Shown: positions 34,797 through 45,356 of the stretch, one piece after another
Layout: each line of letters begins with the position of its first letter
Position numbering within the stretch: position 1 is the first letter of the stretch
NCBI GenBank assembly: GCA_032718475.1
Contig: JAUCBJ010002381.1
Location: 1 to 64,000, forward strand
Source of the DNA: Nemertoderma westbladi
Taxonomy: Eukaryota > Xenacoelomorpha > Nemertodermatida > Nemertodermatidae
DNA length: 64,000 nucleotides
Direction of reading: 5' to 3'
Translations under genes and position numbers: made by a program
Notes under the pieces: generated by a model
Databases searched by the model: none
Told to the model about the DNA's origin: nothing
Seen by the model: only the letters and a program-made list of their open reading frames with translations

Positions 34797-35433
34797 AGCA
34801 CCTTTAAGTGACTTACTCTGTTTGACTTATACCCCCCCCCCCCCCCCCCTCCCCAACGCATACATCCCTTGTTGGAAATGCGGTTCTTCTATAAAATCTA
34901 CAACCTGGCCTAGGCATTACAATATTAGTATATAGAAAGTGGAGCTTACTCAGAGCGTTTAACAACTTGCAAGAAATTATTATATGGTCTGGTCGGGTAT
35001 TTTTGGTCATCGATCCAGAAAACTTGCCAACCCGTGTCCATGATGCATAGAGGAGGTTCCACCTGTGACTGCATTGACCCTCTACCAAGGACAAAATCTG
35101 GTCTGGTCATCTACCAATGGTTGGCTGGTCAGGAGTAAAGTGTTCTCATCTCCAATTTGACTGCGTTCCACTACGACCTGCACCTGGCAGAAGTGCTGTA
35201 GGGTGGTATGATCAATGATGGGTCATGTGCTCCCGAGTAGGTGTGGGTGGTGGGCCCCACATCTGAGACACCCACCCTGTGGAATTGCAAACCAGTGTGT
35301 GGTATATACTCAGAGTGCTGTCTCGGCAAAAAAAACACCCTCAACCCCACTGGATCAGTAATGCGGAGGTCTGGCCACAAGGGGCCAGTGGAATAACCAG
35401 ATACAAATGGCCTCACAGGCGTTCTTTCTGAGT
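34797..35433. other. Copy-2-specific insertion, relative of the 55.5-kb repeat
   Basis: Absent from copy 1 between the equivalents of 24115 and 24266. Phrases such as aggaggttccacctgtg, ggctggtcaggagtaaag and tgggtcatgtg correspond to diverged text at 55535-55795 in the arm of the large inverted repeat. Contains a C run (34832-34849). No gene. Confidence 0.5.
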
Positions 35434-35621
35434 TCTCCTGTTCTTCCTTTAAGTTAATATATACATAAGAACCCCCTGTTAGTCAGTATGTCGTTAACAT
35501 AAATTATCATCTTATGAAAGTGGAGCACAATTCCGGCATTACTGCAATCATAAAATCTTATATAAATTTGGTACTGTGTGTGTGCCCTAGCACTCTACCA
35601 GTTTTCCATTGGTAACATATT

Positions 35622-35880
35622 TGTTAGAAATATATGTTTCTCCAAGTCAAATCCACTGTTTTTAATAAAAAACTTCCAACATCATACGTTGCAGTATTAA
35701 GTAAATATAGTCAGTTATATATGAAATACAAACAATCATTACCGGTACCGCACCCCAACACCAAAAACACAATATGACAGAACAGCCTAACAATACTACT
35801 GCAGAACCAGACGGTAGGAGTCAGACAGTCAGATGATGGATAAAGGGTTCAATAAAAAGGGCGTTAGACGATTTCCAACA
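35622..35880 (-). repeat. Copia 3' LTR (259 bp)
   Basis: TGTT...AACA termini. A single difference from the other LTR (catcatacg here, catcaaacg at the 5' LTR). Confidence 0.95.
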
Positions 35881-35966
35881 CTCCCACTCGTCGTCAGCCC
35901 ATGATCATCTGATAAAAGTGCAAATTATACTGATGATTTCACATTCCCACTAACTCGTCAATATAT

Positions 35967-38923
35967 TTAAACGAGAGTCATCATTTTTGTTCTAAACTCA
36001 ATGAATTTCTCCTTTGAAAGAGGCTTTGTCATTATATCTACAATCATGTTGTTCGATGAGCAGTGTTCTAAAGTAACAAGTTTTTTATTCACCATATCTC
36101 GAACAAAGTGATGTTTTATTTCAATATGTTTAGTTCTCCCATGAAATCGATGATCTTTCGAAAGAGCAATACATCCATTCTTATCCTCATATAGTGTGGT
36201 AGATTTCCCTTGTTCAAACCCTAAGTCTTTCAAGAGAGTCCTCAACCATACCAGTTCTCTCGTGGCCTAACTCGCTGCTATGTATTCAGCTTCTGTAGTA
36301 CTTTGTGCTACGGTTGATTGTTTTTTACAACTCCATGGGATTAATGAATTGTTTATAAAGAATAAGAACCCTGACATAGACTTTCGGTCATAGTTCCGAC
36401 CCCAGTCGGCATCTACATAACCAACAAGTTTTGCAATATTAACTTTAGACGATACAAATTCAACACCGATGTCTGGTGTCCCTTTGATGTATCGAAGTAT
36501 CCTTTTCACAGCTACCCAGTGTTCATTCCCAGGATTAGAAGAGAATTGATTAACGCTGCTGAGAGATGCAGCAATGTCTGGTCGGGTAGCACTTACAATG
36601 TAATTTAGAGCGCCTATAACCGCCTGATAACTTCTTTTGTCAACCGGATCACCCTCATTAGGGGACAAAGTAATACTAGGGTCAATGGGTGTTGAAACAA
36701 TGTTACAATTTTCCATTCCAAAACACTTCAATATATTTTCAAGATAGCTCCTTTGAGATAACTTCATGCTGCCATTACTTCTGTTTCTGTCAATCTTTAT
36801 ACCTAAACACCATGTGGCTTCGCCAATGTCCTTCAACTGAAATCGCTTTTTCAGTAAATCCTTTTCTCCAATCAGCATAGTAATGTCATTAGATGCCATC
36901 AATAAGTCGTCAACGTATAGAGCTAAGATCATAAAGTTGTCTCCAATGTGTTTGATATAAATGCAAGGATCAGAATCCGATTGTATGTATCCAGATCCCT
37001 TAAGGTGATCATCCATTACTTGATACCAACATCGAGAGGCTTGTTTCAATCCATAAATACTCTTGTGAAGTTTACATACCAAGTTCTCATTTCCTTCCTT
37101 GATAAATCCATCTGGTTGTTTCATAAAGATCTCTTCCTCCAGTACACCATTCAGGAAGGCTGTCTCAACATCCATTTTGTGTAGTTCTAAGTTATACTCA
37201 TTCACAAGAGCTAGTATTGTACGAATAGAGGTACAGCGTGCAACAGGTGCAAACGTTTCTTGATAATCCAAATTGGGCTGTTGAGTGAAGGCCTGAGCTA
37301 CAAGCCGCGCTTTATAGCGTATGACTTCTCCATTAGAATCTTTCTTTTCTTTAAAAGTCCATTTACTACCAACGACTGTTCTACCTTCTGGCAATTCAAC
37401 TAAAGACCAGGTTTTGTTGTTGGTTAACGAGTTATATTCATTTTCTATTGCTGATTTCCATTGGTCACTCGAATCACCTTCCAGTGCTTCATTTATGGTT
37501 CTTGGCTCCATGGATACTGAGAAAACCATATTATCAAATTCATCTCCCTCAATCCACTCACCATATCTGTCTGGCAGTTTTCTAACTCTTGACGACTTCC
37601 TCACTTCAGGCACTGGTTTTGATTTGTCATTTACTTTCTCAGTCCTCATTACAGACTCAGTTTCTAACTTATAATTTAATTTGTCATTTACTTTCTCAGT
37701 CCTCATTTCAGGCTCAGTTTCTAACTTATAATTTACTTTCCCAGTAACAATTACTGGAGCAACTGGGACCACTATATCATCATTAGCAGTATTGTCAAAA
37801 CACTTTGACTCTATCTCATGTTTGATGTGGGATATACGATCTCCAAAGCTGTGTTCATCGAACCTAACATCACGACTAACAAATACACGCCTTGTGTGTG
37901 GGTCATATACTCTATAACCCTTCTTTTCGCCATCATAACCTACAAAGATGTGTCTCTCACTCTTAGGATCCCACTTCTTTCTTTTCTGACTAGGGACGTG
38001 AACCCATGCATCACACCCAAAGACCTTAAAGTCTGAAACTGATGGTTTTTTGCCATAGAAACATTCATATGGAACTTGATTCGTAACAGCTTTTGTTAAA
38101 CATCGATTATTAATATATACCGAAACCAAAACTGATTCAGTCCAGAAGGAGATCGGCAGCCCGGCATATTCTATCATAGATCTACCTGAATCAACTAAGG
38201 TCCTATTCTTTCTCTCTGCAACTCCATTTTGTTGTGGGGAGTATCTTACAGTCACCTGTTTGCGAATGCCTTTCTGCTTCAAGAAATTGTCAAAATCATT
38301 ATTTAAATACTCTCCGCCATTGTCAAAGCGAATCACTTTAATGTTTTATCTGTCTGTCTCACAGCCATTTGTATAAATTCAACAAATTTCTCCATAACTT
38401 CACATTTTTCCTTCATAAAATAGACTCCACAGAACCTTGACTTATCGTCTATGAATGTAACAAAATATCTATTTCCGCCATTTGATACCTTTGACATTGG
38501 CCCGCAGACATCAGAGTGGACAAGTTCAAGAACATCAGATGGCCTTGAATTACTTGTTTTTGGAAATGGATTTCTTGTCTGCTTTCCTAGAATACACCCC
38601 TCACAAAAGTTCAGTTTGTCCTCAACGTTAATATCTAAGCCATTGACGCAGTCATCTTTAAACATAATTTTTAGTGTCTGTTCATTAACGTGTCCTAAAT
38701 GGCGATGCCATATGTCCAAAGTTGATGCAGAATATACAAAGTTCTCATTATTATTTGGAACTTTAATTACAGAACCATCAAGTTCGTACTGGTTACCATT
38801 TTCTCGTATCTGTGCAATGGCGAGCAGTTTATCATTAAATCTATCGAAAATTTCACATTTTCTCAGGTTAAATATGACACATGAATTGTGTTCAGTAATT
38901 CGTTTCACAGATAACATCAGCAT
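35967..38923 (-). pseudogene. Copia pol: integrase, reverse transcriptase, RNase H
   Basis: From the 5' end: gag-pre-integrase zinc motif (HRHLGHV ... CEGCILGKQ, about 38720-38600), integrase catalytic Asp residues (HSDVCGPM near 38510; FDNGGEYL near 38315) and Glu (PQQNGVAERKN near 38225), RT with ETAFLNGVLEEEIFM and YVDDLLMAS (near 36915), then RNase H with YVDADWG, TEAEYIAAS and KHIEIKHHFVRD. A one-base frame change near 38335 lies in an A run and could be a sequencing error. One in-frame TAG (36266-36268 region) follows YIAAS. Otherwise the pol frame is intact, consistent with the near-identical LTRs. Confidence 0.93.
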
Positions 38924-38993
38924 TTCTGCCAGTCGCAGTCAGCCCGCAGCCTAGGGTTGCAGCCAGCATTACAAGGTTTCAAATTGCCGTGTC

Positions 38994-39007
38994 CTGGGCC
39001 CATAACC
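38994..39007 (-). other. Primer binding site for half initiator-Met tRNA
   Basis: Directly inside the 5' LTR the minus strand reads GGTTATGGGCCCAG, complementary to the anticodon stem-loop of initiator Met tRNA (CTGGGCCCATAACC), not its 3' end. Drosophila copia is known to prime with a cleaved half of this tRNA; the same arrangement is visible here. Confidence 0.85.
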
Positions 39008-39266
39008 TGTTAGAAATATATGTTTCTCCAAGTCAAATCCACTGTTTTTAATAAAAAACTTCCAACATCAAACGTTGCAGTATTAAGTAAATATAGTCAG
39101 TTATATATGAAATACAAACAATCATTACCGGTACCGCACCCCAACACCAAAAACACAATATGACAGAACAGCCTAACAATACTACTGCAGAACCAGACGG
39201 TAGGAGTCAGACAGTCAGATGATGGATAAAGGGTTCAATAAAAAGGGCGTTAGACGATTTCCAACA
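39008..39266 (-). repeat. Copia 5' LTR (259 bp)
   Basis: Borders the primer site on the inner side and host sequence shared with copy 1 on the outer side. Confidence 0.95.
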
Positions 39267-39689
39267 TTATTTATATACCATAGGCCTATAGGGTTTCTGT
39301 GGTCTGATGTCTGTTTGGGCTAGGAGGTCACTGATTTGATGGTGCAATTAATTTAGGTCATTGGTGCAATATAGATAGGCTTGGCTAAACCCCTGTCCAG
39401 CTGACGAGGGTGTCGCGGATTAGGGCGTACTGGTCCGAGACACCTGAAACGCATATATTTTTTACAAATTAAGTATTTTTGACCTAGCCTTTTCAGGGCG
39501 ATAAAATGTCATATATTTTATTATAGAATATAGGCTTAGCTATTGTGCAGTTTATTAACGGTATCATTTATTGTATGGCGGGTAGGCTTAGGGTTAGGGT
39601 TGCGACACATACCTGTATGTTTAGCATGTATTTATATTTGTTTGTGTTTGTGTGTTTGTTGTTCTTCCATGACCCAAGGGGTCGATAAG

Positions 39690-40298
39690 TGTGACGGGAT
39701 CAGGGGATCCCGACCGGTTTAGTTTCGTCACGCGTCACACGCGTCACCGTGCAATTGGAAAAGAAGGTAATAGTTTGTTGTTGTTCTGATATTGACATAG
39801 ATGAGATAACTGATATAAGATGTAATAGCACAGTTGATGGTTGAGATAACACAAATAGTTGACAGTGTAATATTAATAAGTACCGGTAATGATGGTGACG
39901 GCGGTGATGGTACAGAAATGTCACTGATCTGCTCTAGATGACTGAGATAACTGACCGGTATATGAGCTACGCTGATAATATATGTCTATTCCTACACTAT
40001 TGTGGCCTTGGTACCTAGCGGATGCTCTCTTCCCTGTCCCTAATTGGATAATAACCTAATTCTTGGCTCCCACCTCTGTGGGAGTGCTCCCCCCCCCCCC
40101 CCCCCCCTGCTGTTACTTTCCCTCTCCAGGAGGTTTAACCTCTGACCTCCCTTTGTGTGTGGCTCTTTGGGGTTTGTTGTCCCCATTATTGGTTGTGATA
40201 CGAGGTTGATGGTGATTAACCTCGTATCCCCAATATTGCTGAAAAGGGCGCCGTTTCCCAACTTTATGGGGTGGTGAGCGGAATTGAATCCGCTCACA
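39690..40298 (-). repeat. 609-bp LTR (BEL-1 relative)
   Basis: Termini TGTGA...TCACA. The inner end abuts the polypurine tract. Contains a run of about 19 C (near 40090-40107). Confidence 0.75.
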
Positions 40299-41174
40299 CT
40301 CCCCGCCATGCTATCTTCCCGGTGAGAAGATAGCATCACCAACGAGTGCGCTTCAATTCCGCTGGAACCCGATCTACTATCGGGTGTGAGGTGGAGTTCT
40401 CTTACTTGGAGTCGGCTTTCCAGGCCGCTCCCTCTGGGTATGATGTTACTACCCTCTCTTGGTGCAACTCCAACCTATGTTGCACCCAAGACATCTGGTG
40501 TCTCAGTTCGAGACAATTGTGGATTTCTCTCACACAATTTTATCTCCATTCTACTCCCTCCACTCTAACTCCACTTTAACTGACTCTAACTTCTCCACTC
40601 TCACCCTGATTCTCCTCTACTTCTCTTCTACTTTCACTCTAACTTTCGGACCCCCTCGTTCCCCACTCTGCCTCTTACTCCCCCCCCCCCCCCCCCCCCC
40701 CCACACACACTCGAATTACACTCGCATTCTCCCCACGCGCCTCAACACCACCTCTCGCTATCTCTCTCGCGTTCTATACTCAATTCTTATTCGCTCCTGA
40801 TGAATCCCACCCTCCCTTCTCGCGCCGTCGCGCTCAAGAAGCGTGAGTCGTTTAGTGTCTCGTCAATTGGTCCCCAGTCCCAGTAGCTAATTGGAAAAGG
40901 TTACATGACTATAGTACTTACTTTGATTATATTGGTTATATGACTATATACTAATGATTATTACATACGTACATACTAATTGCACTTTTAATTAAATTTG
41001 CACTTAGGAGTTCGTATTACTTCACATGTGGTGCCTTCCAGGCATCCCCACATCTCCCCCTCTAAGTTCTAGTTTGCTCCTCCTGACTTTGGGAACCATC
41101 TCAGTTCCTTCCCTCTGTCGTCCTCCTCCCTCGGTCGCTTCCTGGTCATCGCCGCTCCCTTGTTCTTATCCCCT
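40299..41174 (-). other. 3' non-coding region of the minus-strand LTR element
   Basis: Shares several blocks with 15900-16427 in opposite orientation. Long pyrimidine-rich stretches on the plus strand (40540-40800, including C22 and CA repeats) have no plausible gene. Confidence 0.6.
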
Positions 41175-42425
41175 TTAAGGTTTCTGATCCTTGCCGTCAC
41201 TTCTATACTGATTCCTGTCGTCGACTCCTTGGGCGCAGGTGTTATTAGCTCCCGGTATCGCTTTGCGGGCGGCCGGCCCCTCCGAATGGCCCTGTTGTTT
41301 CCCCCTAGTGGCGTCCCATAGGATCACCTTCATGGCCCACGGCACATGCTCCGCCAAGAAATCTCTAAACTCTCCCAGGTTCTCTGGCGTCCACCTGTCT
41401 AAATACCTCTGTGTATTTATATATATATATGCAATTTCTTTAAAATAATATGCAATTTCTTCCAATTGCTTCACCTCTCGTCTATCCGCCTCTAGCTGCT
41501 CCCACCTCTGATATGGCGTATCCACCTCCCTGTCTACTAGATATCGGCTGTTATAATATACCGACTCGCCCTTCAGCCCCGGGTGGTCTACCAGACCCTC
41601 GAAAGCCACTTTGAAGGCTCTTCTGTAGTTCAGGGGTGATCCCGATAGCAGAAATGCCGTTGGTTCTCTTTCGATAACCACGGTCATGAATAGGTTTAGC
41701 AAACCTATCATTATCCAGTCCTCCTGCAGGATATATCGCTTCTGATATATCCTTATCGCTAGTCCCAACCCGGCTGGCGCTGTCATAGCCATGTAGACCG
41801 TTTGCATGTCCAGGAGGTTGGGGGTCTCCGGACTGATGATCCTCTCTGCATTGTCGCGGATCGCCAATCCCACCTTTATCGTCGACTTCTCTCTTACTAG
41901 GCTCTGCAACGCCTTTGGCAACCGGTTTAACTTTGGCCCATTCTTCTTCCCATACATTCCCAGATCGAACAGGAATATATCCCCATTTGGCGCGGCCAAA
42001 TGCAGGAGTATGGTTCTGGCCGACCCCGCCGACCCTCTTCTCGAACCTTCCTCGTCTTCCACGGTCCCCTCATCATCTAGGACCATGTATCCTCCCCTGC
42101 TGACGGACTCTACGAACCTCTTCCAGTCCTTTCTCGGTGGTTCCTTTGGATACTTCGGTATCCCGAACTTCGCCTCGTCTCCCTTTACCACGTAGTGGAA
42201 ATGCTCGAAGATCGCGTTGTCTAGCGACGGTGTCCCGTAGGTCCCGACCAGCCGCTGTTCGTGCACCTCCCTGAAATGGTCCTGCAGTGCTCGCGGCTTG
42301 TGACCCTTCTCTAACCGCTCGTAGTATCCCCTCGTCTTCTCTTCCGGATGCCTTTCGGTGAAATCCACCAGTATCTCCTTTCCTCCCAACTCCGCCTTTC
42401 TCTTTCTAACAAGTTTCTCCGCCAT
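41175..42425 (-). CDS. DEDD 3'-5' exonuclease-like ORF of a retroelement (tentative)
   Basis: ATG at 42425 (MAEKLVRKRKAEL), 416 residues; the frame is open a little further upstream from a TTG. Middle region: GGYMVLDDEGT (D-x-E as in exonuclease motif I), ILLHLAAPNGDIFLFDLG (beta strands that in this family precede the LFDI segment), STIKVGLAIRDNAERI (motif II-like, Asp), LLDMQTVY, then LGLAIRIYQKRYILQEDW. The order matches EXD/RNase D-type folds. A clear motif III (Y or H plus Asp) was not found where expected, so activity is doubtful. The Lys/Arg-rich start and an Arg/Glu-rich helix (about residue 320) flank it. Position: last ORF before the 3' region of an LTR element. A diverged retroviral domain or a captured host gene are alternatives. 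Confidence 0.4.
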   Translation of the reverse strand: MAEKLVRKRKAELGGKEILVDFTERHPEEKTRGYYERLEKGHKPRALQDHFREVHEQRLVGTYGTPSLDNAIFEHFHYVVKGDEAKFGIPKYPKEPPRKDWKRFVESVSRGGYMVLDDEGTVEDEEGSRRGSAGSARTILLHLAAPNGDIFLFDLGMYGKKNGPKLNRLPKALQSLVREKSTIKVGLAIRDNAERIISPETPNLLDMQTVYMAMTAPAGLGLAIRIYQKRYILQEDWIMIGLLNLFMTVVIEREPTAFLLSGSPLNYRRAFKVAFEGLVDHPGLKGESVYYNSRYLVDREVDTPYQRWEQLEADRREVKQLEEIAYYFKEIAYIYINTQRYLDRWTPENLGEFRDFLAEHVPWAMKVILWDATRGKQQGHSEGPAARKAIPGANNTCAQGVDDRNQYRSDGKDQKP

Positions 42426-42829
42426 TTCAAACTCTCCCGATCGCTCACCTATAAGGTGGGGCCTTACCAAGGCACAATATAAGTTAGTGATGTAGTTAGG
42501 ATGGTCTGTACAGTCCGATAATGGCCTATCTCTCTCTGAAATGCTAGGTTATTGCCTAATTTCCTTACTTTAGTCCCTAAAAGTGCCAAATTTACTATAT
42601 TCCCTAATTTTGTCAGTTACTTTAATTATATTCTAGAATATCTTGCCTATTGTTACCATAATCTATTTAATTTTATTTTTAATGTTTAATTTTAATCCTA
42701 CAACTGTACTATCAGTATCTACTAATGGATTATTCTATTTTTAATCCATATTCTGACCTACTCTATGGGCTTGTGCAGTACAGCAGTATGTCTCATGCGG
42801 CCTACATGATCTGTCCTGCTGTACCCACG

Positions 42830-43250
42830 TGCCCCCCTCTCACTACTCACTACTAACTCTACTAACTTTCTAACTAATTTCTACTAACTCTTACTAACTC
42901 TTGCTATATACTACATACCCTCCTACCACTAACTCTTACTACTAACGGTACTACACGTACCCTCTTACTAACTCCTCTACTAATGGTACTACACATACCC
43001 TCTACTAACTCTTCTACTAACGGTACCTACGTACCCTCTTACTAACTCTTCTACTAACGGTACTATACATACCCTCTTACTAACTCTTCTACTAACTCTT
43101 ACTAACGGTACTACGTACCCTCTTACTAACTAACTCCACTATCTCTTGCTAACGGTACTACGTACCCTCTTACTACTAGCTAACTCTCTAACTAATGGTA
43201 CTACATACCCTCTTAATACTAACTAACTCTCTAACTAACGGTCGAACTAA
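42830..43250. repeat. About 45-bp tandem repeat block
   Basis: Repeated phrases actaactcttctactaacgg and tactacgtaccctcttacta with unit length drifting between about 40 and 55 bp. The GGTACTACGTACC part is palindromic. It separates the minus-strand element from the plus-strand BEL-2. The 42480-42830 stretch before it is AT-rich with no gene. Confidence 0.85.
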
Positions 43251-43444
43251 GTCGAATTTCTCAGAAGAAAATATGAGGGAGACCAAGCCTGCTATCGGAA
43301 GGTCAATGGTGAGTTTTGACGAGGACAAATCAAATGACGTTTAACTGAATAGACAAATACAATCTGAGTACCCCTGCCTTCAGACTAGACTCACGAGTAT
43401 GGTCAGGTGAGAGATCAGATAGACCCAGAGCGAAGCAACAGGAG

Positions 43445-45097
43445 TTGCCGGACGGATTTGTAGGTTATCAATTTTGCCTACTAAAGGAGGTAAGAGCAGA
43501 CGATCATAAGTTAGACAGTTGCAGACGCTTCAAGGAGCTGACTTTGGAACAGAGAAGGGTTCAAGTGCGGTCATTAGACACCTGTTGGGCATGCCTTGCT
43601 CCAGGTGACATACGATGCCAGTGCCCGAACAGCAAAGACGGATGTATGGAGTGTGGCAGATTACATCACAAGCTGCTACATGCGGATTTCCATACTCCAA
43701 CAGACCGTTATTTGCAGAGGAATCCTCAAAGGGAGGGAAGCATAGATCCCGTAACAATAAGGAAGAATACGTACGCCGGCATTCTAGATGATGGATATCA
43801 ACCAGGTTTGTCGGATGAGGATGGTGAAGTGAGCGCGAGAGAGGTGACCTGCCAGGAATTCACCACTGATAGCTTATCAACTAGCGCAAGGACGTATTTA
43901 TCATCAGCCACGTCAGAAATATTCAGCGTGATACTGGTGAAACTTCCTGGAGACAAAGGGTCGAAGAGAATATATGTAATGTTAGACACCGTGTCCACAT
44001 TATCATATATAGACGAGGAAGTGGCGAGGGCCGTTTCCAGCTTCCAGGATGCTGAGGAAATAAGGATAGAGTTAAAATCCATGCACGGGATAGGAGATGT
44101 CAAGTGACATAAGATCTCTGTCGAACAAGACTCCCTACTTCCGAGAGAAGAGCACACTCACCAGGAAAGGAGAGCGTTGCCACTGGATGGATTTAAGTGT
44201 TTAGCTATGAAAGGGTTCGGAAGGCAGTTAGGTAAGGTGCCACCGATGAGTCCCATAGCACAGGAGTATTTTGACGAGCTCAAAATATGAAGACACCTGG
44301 TAGGGTATAGAAATATGTCCATGTTGATTGGAGCGGAACAACTGATTGCTCACCAAATATGGGAAACAAGACCAGTTGAGCCATATGTAAATGGGCTACA
44401 CGCCCATAGGACCATATTAGGTTGGTATATACGCGTACCCATCTCATATGAGTTTCCAGGTGGCAATAAATCAAAGGATGGAGACGACGATTTGCAGCCT
44501 ACACCACAGCTGTCGTTAGTAGAACCACCAGACGTTGATGAATTTAGGAGAGCCTGTATTGATCACTACAGCGACTTTAGCGAGTCAGAGGAAGAGTTGA
44601 GTCCGGATAATGCTAGACTATCGGAACCATTCTATAACGACCAAACAGAAAGTGAGCCCGAGGACTACTGCCATCAGACCTGTGGGTCTGGTTCAGTGGC
44701 TCATGCCACTTATTTGAGTAACGTCTTGACATATACCAATATAGTGGAGGGTCAGGTGGTGAAATATATTTTCCAATTCAGCGAAGAGGAGTTGCAAAAG
44801 GAATTGATACGCCAAGACCTCGAGGCAGGAGCTAGAACCGTTGAATGGTTGGACAAGGATGCGATGGAACCCAGTGGATATGACCTAACTATGTCTGCAG
44901 ATGAGAAAAGATCTCTGGAGATGATGGAGGACACAATACATTTGTTACCAACAGGACACTTTGAGGTTGGAATGTTGTGGCGTTGGCAACCCCCTAAGTT
45001 GGAAAATAATTACAACCTAGCTTTGAAAAGATTAACCGGAGTAAGAGCGCAGTTTTTGAAGAACCAAGATATTAGGGAGAAATATTGCGCCCAAATT
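43445..45097 (+). pseudogene. BEL-2 gag knuckles and protease region
   Basis: Single frame with two stops (44105 and about 44288). Residues 20-75: Cys/His knuckles of the BEL type, from CRRFKELTLEQRRVQVRSL and CWACL to DGCMECGRLHHKLLH. Near residue 180, VMLDTVSTLSYIDEEV aligns with the retropepsin active site, but the Gly after D-T is Val. From 44315, NMSMLIGAEQLIAHQIW and HRTILGWYIRV correspond to the BEL region after protease. The remainder (to AQINNYL) is the linker into RT, containing LKRLTGVRAQFLKN; SINE sequence follows. Confidence 0.8.
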
Positions 45098-45108
45098 AAC
45101 AACTATCT

Positions 45109-45345
45109 AAAAAAAACAGTCGGCCGAAGACGGAGGCGACCCGAAGGCTCCTCTTTCGATAGCTGCTACCCGAGGGTAGGGGTGGGCGCTACTCCTATCC
45201 CAAGATTTGCTCCCAGTTATTTAACTGGTACTCATTTCATCGACCCCAGTGGATGAAAGGCTGAGTGGACCCTGGCGGGGCTGAACCTACAACCAATAGA
45301 TTGCAGGCCCGGCGCTCAACCAACTGAGCTACCCCGCCTTTCTAC
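45109..45345 (-). mobile_element. tRNA-derived SINE inserted in BEL-2
   Basis: Minus strand: a tRNA-like head (ggcggggtagctcagttggt at the 5' end, complementary ccccgcc about 70 bp on, but poor anticodon and T stems), then a core containing cctttcatccactggggtcg and gagtaccagttaaataactg, ending in a T-run. Perfect 11-bp target duplication aacaactatct at 45098-45108 and 45346-45356; the BEL-2 reading (INNYL / NNYLTKGFA) resumes across it. The core recalls SINEs abundant in cephalopods; that is from memory and needs alignment. Confidence 0.9.
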
Positions 45346-45356
45346 AACAACTATCT

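Larger units (their letters stand above)
35622..39266 (-). mobile_element. Ty1/copia LTR retrotransposon, young but gag-less
   Basis: Two 259-bp LTRs differing at one base, a half-tRNA primer site, pol, and a purine-rich tract (gagtgggag on the minus strand) next to the 3' LTR. The 5-bp target duplication is atatt on the left and ttatt on the right. Copy 1 has the uninterrupted site (ggtaacatatttacatacc near 24441). Only about 85 bp separate the primer site and pol, so gag and protease are missing. Confidence 0.95.
39690..42480 (-). mobile_element. 3' half of an LTR element with exonuclease-like ORF
   Basis: On the minus strand: an ORF (42425-41175), about 870 bp of non-coding 3' region, polypurine tract ggcggggag, then a 609-bp LTR. 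The 3' region and LTR start are homologous to BEL-1 (16200-16450), including gaagatagcatgg and gaattgaagcgcac. The outer LTR end interrupts sequence continuous in copy 1 near 25115. No 5' LTR, gag or pol lies on this strand to the right, so the element is truncated near 42.5 kb. Confidence 0.7.

Noticed and set aside
45268-45345. Stand-alone tRNA gene on the minus strand
   Set aside because: Acceptor and D stems pair, but anticodon and T stems do not; it is the head of a SINE with target duplications.
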